Below are positions 4,802-8,990 of a stretch of 8,990 nt of DNA, piece after piece (the first letter of the stretch is position 1; each line of letters starts with the position of its first letter). A program made the position numbers and the translations under genes. The stretch covers positions 1 to 8,990 of the forward strand of contig JAUWOX010000036.1 of assembly GCA_030611905.1 (NCBI GenBank), read 5' to 3'. Below the pieces are notes generated by a model. That model saw nothing but the letters and a program-made list of their open reading frames with translations, had not been told where the DNA came from and searched no databases. The stretch is from a bacterium. Its GTDB lineage: Bacteria > Patescibacteriota > JABMPQ01 > JAQVVF01.

Positions 4802-5773
4802 ATGAACCGATCTTTGAAAATCTTTATGGCTTGCGCCATTGGATCAGGCATTGGCACTTTAACCGCTTTGGAATTTGCAGAAATATCAAAATGGCTGTGG
4901 ATCTGTGGCATTATTCTTGGCGGGCTGGCCGGTTATCTTTCCTTTGAATTCAAAAGAGTCCTTCTGGCGATCCCCCAAGCAGCTCGTTCTGCCTGGACAT
5001 CACTGAATCTTTGTACAAAAAGAACAAGAGTGAATATCCAACTCTTGATGTCAGTTAGAGAGTTTTGGAAAATGATTCTTCTTTATCATCTCGGAGTAAG
5101 CTGTTGTCTTTTAGCTCATTGTTTTGTCTCATATTATTTTATTCTGTCAACATACCACATCATTGGGAAAGTGTTTGTACTCACCCCTCTTGAAGGCGTA
5201 ATAATATTAGCAACAAGTATTACTGGCAGCTTGGGCGTAATAAGCTTATTGGGTCTGTTGGATTTTGGTCTTCCAGTTGCGACCTTAATTAGTTGTCGCT
5301 CTTACCTAAAAACACACCATAAAAATATAGAAAGTCAGAAAAGCTACGAAACAACAAAGCGAGTCTATGAGCAGCTTTTTGAAAGCCGACAATTGCATTA
5401 TCTTCCTTCGCCGCCAAAACTAATTCCTCCTGAATCACATTTGTATCAACAAGGGAGGTGGAAAATCTTATTGAAAATTAACCCCATTGCCGTTTACTGT
5501 TACTGGCCTATTTGGGGAATAGTCTGGTTTGCCTCTCGGCTGATTCTATTAACTATCTTCATCTCGAGGTTCACAAGAAACCTCTTTATTCTCATCCATT
5601 CCGACTGGCGTCTCCTCTGCGGGATAGACTCTCTAGTCGGCGCTACAGCAGGCTTTTTACTTGGCAATGTTTTCTGGGGCATGCTCATTGGCGGCCTAAC
5701 TGGCCTTCTCAATTATGAAATTCTCTCTGTCCGCATTCTTAAGCTAGTTCCCGAACGCATCCAAAAACAATAG
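4802..5773 (+). CDS. Polytopic membrane protein with terminal glycine-rich hairpins, function unknown
   Basis: A 323-aa integral membrane protein. Hydrophobic segments lie at about 6-24, 32-48, 91-117, 128-165 (two helices), 226-254 and 274-303 (a hairpin). A polar loop at about 166-225 is probably on one face and includes a Pro-rich stretch (LPSPPKLIPP). The N-terminal hairpin (IGSGIGTL then IILGGLAGYLSFEFKRVL) and the C-terminal one (LVGATAGFLLG then MLIGGLTGLLNYEILSVRIL) look like two copies of the same glycine-zipper unit. The gene differs from its neighbours in three ways. It has a canonical Shine-Dalgarno, it uses more G/C-rich codons such as CTG, CTC and GGC, and it is the only one ending in TAG. 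It is a closed unit between its own promoter and terminator. I know of no function. It could be a lineage-conserved envelope protein or a later arrival. Confidence 0.87.
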   Translation: MNRSLKIFMACAIGSGIGTLTALEFAEISKWLWICGIILGGLAGYLSFEFKRVLLAIPQAARSAWTSLNLCTKRTRVNIQLLMSVREFWKMILLYHLGVSCCLLAHCFVSYYFILSTYHIIGKVFVLTPLEGVIILATSITGSLGVISLLGLLDFGLPVATLISCRSYLKTHHKNIESQKSYETTKRVYEQLFESRQLHYLPSPPKLIPPESHLYQQGRWKILLKINPIAVYCYWPIWGIVWFASRLILLTIFISRFTRNLFILIHSDWRLLCGIDSLVGATAGFLLGNVFWGMLIGGLTGLLNYEILSVRILKLVPERIQKQ

Positions 5774-5780
5774 CACTTTT

Positions 5781-5803
5781 AAACAGCAATTTTGCTGTTT
5801 TTT
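5781..5803 (+). terminator. Intrinsic terminator after the polytopic membrane protein
   Basis: A perfect 8-bp stem, AAACAGCA (5781-5788) with TGCTGTTT (5793-5800), with loop ATTT. The T-run continues to 5803. It begins 7 bp after the stop codon. Confidence 0.88.
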
Positions 5804-5833
5804 ATTGGCCTAATTTTTTAGCACCTGATTTCC

Positions 5834-5862
5834 TTGACACTCCCAGAAAACTATGCTAGACT
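5834..5862 (+). promoter_or_regulatory. Tandem promoter P1 of the sigma-4/HARE gene
   Basis: Perfect -35 TTGACA (5834-5839), a 17-bp spacer, and -10 TAGACT (5857-5862) with extended TGC (5854-5856). It lies just after the preceding terminator. Confidence 0.75.
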
Positions 5863-5882
5863 ACTAAGAATTACAAAATTTA

Positions 5883-5911
5883 TTGACAAATATACTAGTT
5901 TATGCTAATCT
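5883..5911 (+). promoter_or_regulatory. Tandem promoter P2 of the sigma-4/HARE gene
   Basis: Perfect -35 TTGACA (5883-5888), a 17-bp spacer, and -10 TAATCT (5906-5911) with extended TGC (5903-5905). It has the same architecture as P1, 49 bp upstream. The -10 hexamer alone is weak, so the call rests on the -35, the spacing and the TG. Initiation near 5918 gives a leader of about 73 nt. Confidence 0.65.
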
Positions 5912-5990
5912 TAATAAGCAATAAGCTTTCTATATATTTTACCTTAATAAAGGCATAAATAAACATTTATTAAACCATAATTAAACAACT

Positions 5991-7025
5991 ATGATAGAAG
6001 ACAATATTTTTGATCCCAAGCAAGATGTTCTGAATTTGCTTAATGATCTTAAAAAGCGCACTAGAGACATTATCATAAAACGCTTTGGATTGAATGGGGA
6101 TAACAAAATGACTCTTGAAGCCATTGGTAAAAATTACAAAATTACCCGTGAAAGAGTCAGGCAAATTGAATCAGCAGCTTTAATTGAATTAAAGAAATCT
6201 GAAAAAGTAGCTCTAATAAAAAAGTGTGAGGTTTTACTTGGAGAGCTTTTGACAGAGCATGGTAAAATTATGGAACATTGCTATTTAATCAATCAATTTA
6301 AAACTAAATATAACTTAGAGGAATCCCATAAAAATGCCATTGAATTTGTATTAAAAATTTCAGACAAATTTAATTTAGTTAAAGAGAATGAAGAGATAAG
6401 AAAAACCTGGACACTAACAGATGCCGATCTTGACTTACCTAAAAATTTAATTAATTCTTTCGTAGTTAATCTTGAAGGTAAAGGAAAGCCAGTTCTTGAA
6501 GACAAACTAAGTCAGCACTTACAAAACGAAATCACAGATAGCAAAACGCTTATTTCATATTTATCTTTAAGTAAAAAAATATTGAAAAATCCATTCAAAG
6601 AATGGGGTCTTGCTTCCTGGAAGGAAATTGTTCCTAAGGGCATTAAAGACAAGGCTTTTATCGTCTTAGAAAAACATAATAAACCGGCGCATTTTACAGG
6701 AATCACCAGTTTAATTAATGACGCTAAATTTGATAATAAAACCGCGATTCCACAAACCGTTCACAATGAATTGATCAAAGATGGCAGATTTGTCTTGGTT
6801 GGCAGGGGAATGTATGCTTTAATAAAATGGGGTTATAAACAAGGAACTGTTGCAGAAATAATTGAAAAGTTTATTGGCGAATCAGATAAACCCCTATCTA
6901 AAGAAGAAGTTGTTAATAAAGTTTCCAAACAACGATTAGTTAAAAAGAATACTATCCTTTTGGCTCTACAAAACAAAATAAGATTTCAAAAGATTAACGG
7001 AATGTATGTATTGGCAGATAAATAA
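5991..7025 (+). CDS. Sigma-70 region 4 / HARE-HTH domain protein (transcription-associated regulator)
   Basis: A 344-aa multi-domain DNA-binding or RNA-polymerase-associated protein. Residues about 17-70 are a sigma-70 region 4 helix-turn-helix: KRTRDIIIKRFGL, MTLEAIGKNY and the recognition-helix motif ITRERVRQIE at 51-60. Residues about 80-145 look like a winged helix. Residues about 216-282 form a HARE-HTH domain, including IPQTVHNELI and DGRFVLVGRGMYAL, the type found in the RNA polymerase delta subunit. A final winged-helix-like segment runs from about 285 to 344. Sigma regions 2 and 3 are absent, so it cannot recognise or melt a -10 element as a normal sigma factor does. Region 4 usually contacts the -35 and the RNAP beta flap, so this protein may modulate initiation. 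It is driven by tandem promoters. The start has no Shine-Dalgarno. No terminator separates it from the next gene. Confidence 0.9.
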   Translation: MIEDNIFDPKQDVLNLLNDLKKRTRDIIIKRFGLNGDNKMTLEAIGKNYKITRERVRQIESAALIELKKSEKVALIKKCEVLLGELLTEHGKIMEHCYLINQFKTKYNLEESHKNAIEFVLKISDKFNLVKENEEIRKTWTLTDADLDLPKNLINSFVVNLEGKGKPVLEDKLSQHLQNEITDSKTLISYLSLSKKILKNPFKEWGLASWKEIVPKGIKDKAFIVLEKHNKPAHFTGITSLINDAKFDNKTAIPQTVHNELIKDGRFVLVGRGMYALIKWGYKQGTVAEIIEKFIGESDKPLSKEEVVNKVSKQRLVKKNTILLALQNKIRFQKINGMYVLADK

Positions 7026-7039
7026 TAATTTTGTATAAT
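7011..7039 (+). promoter_or_regulatory. Promoter overlapping the end of the sigma-4/HARE gene
   Basis: -35 TTGGCA (7011-7016, 5 of 6 consensus), a 17-bp spacer and a perfect -10 TATAAT (7034-7039). The -35 lies inside the last codons of the upstream gene. Initiation near 7046 gives a leader of about 80 nt before the start at 7126. This allows the transport pair to be expressed independently of the regulator as well as by read-through. Confidence 0.72.
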
Positions 7040-7125
7040 AGAAATAAGCATTATATTGATTAAAATAAAAAGTAAAATCTAATCGTCGGTTACCATTTGT
7101 TAGTAACTGATCACTAATTACCATC

Positions 7126-8412
7126 ATGAACGATTTACCATCGCTAGATATCGGCGGCCAATTCAAAGAGTTTTTTGCCATGCTTGGATTTCTAATCGCC
7201 AATGCTTGGTGGGCAATTTTACTTGCTCTGATTTTTATTGCCTATTATATTTTTCTTAGAATGCAGCAAAATAAATATGAAGCTTCTATTAATTACGTAC
7301 TTCTGGCAATTTCAGTTCCCGATGATAATGAAAAAAGCCCCAAATCTATGGAGCAAGTTTTGGCTGGTCTTCACGGTACTTTTTCTCCGCCTAATTTTTT
7401 TGAGCAGTGGATTTTGGGAGAATCTCAAACTACTCTTAGTTTAGAGCTTGTAGGCATCAATGGCCATGTTCGATTTATAATTAGAACTCCTGATGTCTTG
7501 AGAGACTTAGTTGAAGCTCATACCTATGCTCAATATCCAGATGCTGAAATAACCGAAGTCGAGGATTATACTAAATTTATTCCTGATCAATATCCCAATG
7601 ATCAATATGAACTTTGGGGCTCTGATCTTTTACTAGAAGAACCAGATCCTTATCCTATCAGAACTTATATGCAGTTTGCCGAAGAATTTGATAAAGGATT
7701 CATTGATCCAATTGCCGCTTTTACAGAAGCAATGGGACGCCTTTCAGTCGGCGAGCAAATTTGGCTTCAATATATTATCCGTCCCTTAAGCAACGCCTGG
7801 AAAGAAGACGGCTATAAACTAGTAGCCAAATTAATTGGCAAGAAAGTTGATATACCCGATGATTTTTTCAAAAAAACGTTTGTTAAAGGCTGGCATCAGA
7901 CTCTCGGTTTTGTTGAATCAGCCTTGCAAGTTCCGCCAGCTGAGGAAGAAAACAACAAAAGAGAATTTGAAAGCTTAATGCAATTTTTGACTCCCGGAGA
8001 ACAAGACGTGGTCCAATCGGTAGAAAGAAATGTTGCCAAAGTTGCATTCGATACTAAATTTAGATTTATCTACGTTGCTAAAAAAGATGTTTATAGTAAG
8101 CCCAGAGGAGTGGCTTCAATTTTAGGAGCCTTAGACATACTCCATACACAAAATTTAAATTGGATATGGCTTGATTATAGCACCACTACAAAAGTAGATT
8201 ATTTCAAATTTAGAACTCCTGGCCGACAAAGAAAAATTGTAAAGCATTATAAAAATAGATTAATAGATTCCGGGGGGAAGCCATTTATTTTCAGCATTGA
8301 AGAGCTAGCTACCATCTTCCATTTTCCATATATTTCTGTCGAATCTCCTTCAATAATTACGGCAAAATCAGGCAAAGCTGGACCGCCAAGTGATTTACCA
8401 ATTGGCAGATAA
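7126..8412 (+). CDS. Membrane-anchored partner of the TraG/VirD4-like ATPase, function unknown
   Basis: A 428-aa protein with one hydrophobic anchor at about 16-44, followed by a long soluble region, probably cytoplasmic. Distinctive stretches are AISVPDDNEKSPKSMEQVLA (61-80), TTLSLELVGINGHVRFIIRT (102-121), AYAQYPDA-like THTYAQYPDAEI at about 131-142 (here AHTYAQYPDAEI) and LSVGEQIWLQYIIRP (206-220). I associate this pattern with proteins encoded directly before TraG/VirD4-type ATPases in CPR genomes, based on memory and context. It shows no Walker A motif, so it is not itself the motor. It ends 12 bp before the ATPase start, with no promoter between, so the two are almost certainly one operon and probably one complex, with this protein tethering the ATPase to the membrane. 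The ATG follows the promoter at 7011-7039, and no Shine-Dalgarno is visible. Confidence 0.85.
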   Translation: MNDLPSLDIGGQFKEFFAMLGFLIANAWWAILLALIFIAYYIFLRMQQNKYEASINYVLLAISVPDDNEKSPKSMEQVLAGLHGTFSPPNFFEQWILGESQTTLSLELVGINGHVRFIIRTPDVLRDLVEAHTYAQYPDAEITEVEDYTKFIPDQYPNDQYELWGSDLLLEEPDPYPIRTYMQFAEEFDKGFIDPIAAFTEAMGRLSVGEQIWLQYIIRPLSNAWKEDGYKLVAKLIGKKVDIPDDFFKKTFVKGWHQTLGFVESALQVPPAEEENNKREFESLMQFLTPGEQDVVQSVERNVAKVAFDTKFRFIYVAKKDVYSKPRGVASILGALDILHTQNLNWIWLDYSTTTKVDYFKFRTPGRQRKIVKHYKNRLIDSGGKPFIFSIEELATIFHFPYISVESPSIITAKSGKAGPPSDLPIGR

Positions 8413-8424
8413 TTTTCAAAATTT

Positions 8425-8990
8425 ATGAAAAATAACGAAATAACACTTTTCGCCAAAACCAACTATCGTGATCAGGAGGCTTCTTTTGGTATCAAGAAAG
8501 ATGATCGTCGTCGACATATGTATGTTATTGGAAAAACCGGCATGGGCAAAACAAACCTAATGGAAAATATGGTTATTTCAGATATTCGTAATGGTAACGG
8601 AGTTTGCGTAGTTGATCCACATGGAGAATTTGCCGAAAAAATGCTTGATTTTATCCCCGCCGATAGGATTAATGATGTTATCTATTTCAATCCCGGTGAT
8701 ATTCATTATCCGATTGCCTTTAACGTCATGGAAAATATTAATCCTGACCACAAGCATTTAGTATCTTCTGGATTACTTGGAGTTTTCAAGAAAATATGGG
8801 CAGATTCATGGGGCCCGCGTTTAGAATATGTTTTGAGAAATGCAATTCTTGCGCTTCTAGATTATCCAGGATCGACCATGCTTGGAATAAATAGAGTCCT
8901 GGTTGACAAGGAGTACAGAAAAAAAGTTATCGAAAAAATAAAAGATCCAGTAGTAAAAAGCTTCTGGGTGGATGAATATTCAAAGTATCC
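8425..8990 (+). CDS. TraG/VirD4/HerA-type DNA-translocase ATPase, 3'-truncated by the window edge
   Basis: 188 N-terminal residues are visible and the frame is still open at the window end. After a short lead-in there is a Walker A P-loop, GKTGMGKT (36-43). A CVVDPHGEF segment follows at 61-69, a form common in the HerA/VirD4/TraG group of RecA-fold DNA pumps and coupling proteins. The later stretch SWGPRLEYVLRNAILALLDY (128-147) also fits conjugative coupling-type proteins. The protein lacks its own N-terminal membrane helices, which VirD4/TraG proteins usually carry. The membrane protein encoded 12 bp upstream could supply that anchor. The likely role is ATP-driven movement of DNA, or DNA-protein complexes, through a type IV secretion-like channel or pilus. 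HerA-like DNA processing is an alternative. The ATG at 8425 is the first in frame after the upstream stop, with an A/T-rich leader. Confidence 0.88.
   Translation, partial: MKNNEITLFAKTNYRDQEASFGIKKDDRRRHMYVIGKTGMGKTNLMENMVISDIRNGNGVCVVDPHGEFAEKMLDFIPADRINDVIYFNPGDIHYPIAFNVMENINPDHKHLVSSGLLGVFKKIWADSWGPRLEYVLRNAILALLDYPGSTMLGINRVLVDKEYRKKVIEKIKDPVVKSFWVDEYSKY

Noticed and set aside
7081..7125. Structured leader or operator before the membrane partner gene (GTTAC/GTAAC arms, TGATCA centre)
   Set aside because: The possible stems are only 4-5 bp with large loops and compete with each other, which is within what AT-rich sequence gives by chance.
1..8990. Alternative genetic code (UGA read as Gly or Trp), as in some CPR lineages
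   Set aside because: No TGA is used as a stop, but none was seen in frame within any gene either, including the long conserved DnaK and DnaJ frames. The standard code explains everything.
1..8990. CRISPR array, rRNA gene or insertion sequence
   Set aside because: No regularly spaced direct repeats, no rRNA-like sequence and no transposase or terminal inverted repeats flanking a gene were seen on either strand.

Overview
This 9 kb window is AT-rich, densely coded and entirely on the + strand. It looks like a chromosomal segment of a Candidate Phyla Radiation (Patescibacteria) bacterium, most likely a Parcubacteria-type lineage. This assignment is inference. It rests on three things: genes preceded by A-rich leaders with no Shine-Dalgarno motif; several small or membrane proteins of a type I associate with CPR genomes (the GYRAWRD 100-aa protein, the sigma-4/HARE protein, and the membrane protein paired with a TraG/VirD4-like ATPase); and no identifiable cultured-lineage operon apart from dnaK-dnaJ. 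All eight visible stop codons are TAA (7) or TAG (1), and no in-frame TGA was seen, so the standard bacterial code fits.

Layout. Positions 1-2850 hold the 3' part of dnaK and a complete dnaJ, separated by a GC-rich hairpin and closed by a terminator. Positions 2860-3545 hold a promoter, a five-helix CvpA-like membrane protein and a strong terminator. Positions 3484-3810 form a non-coding island: a candidate promoter, a tRNA-Lys relic broken up by three hairpin-forming insertions, then an intact tRNA-Lys(UUU). Positions 3828-4732 hold a promoter, a Lys-rich membrane-anchored protein, a 100-aa conserved-looking protein and a terminator. Positions 4736-5803 are a self-contained unit with its own promoter, the only strong Shine-Dalgarno in the window, a polytopic membrane protein and a terminator. 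Positions 5834-8990 have tandem promoters driving a sigma-region-4/HARE-HTH regulator. This is followed, without a visible terminator, by a membrane protein and the start of a TraG/VirD4/HerA-type ATPase, probably a DNA-transport or secretion pair.

How the genes relate. DnaK and DnaJ are a chaperone pair (client transfer from DnaJ to DnaK). The last two genes probably form one membrane-anchored ATPase machine. The sigma-4/HARE protein is a likely transcription-machinery-associated regulator next to that machine. Most intergenic promoters share an extended -10 of the form TATGNTA. The most unusual object is the tRNA-Lys relic at 3553-3699, in which palindromic elements interrupt a recognisable tRNA copy immediately upstream of the intact gene.
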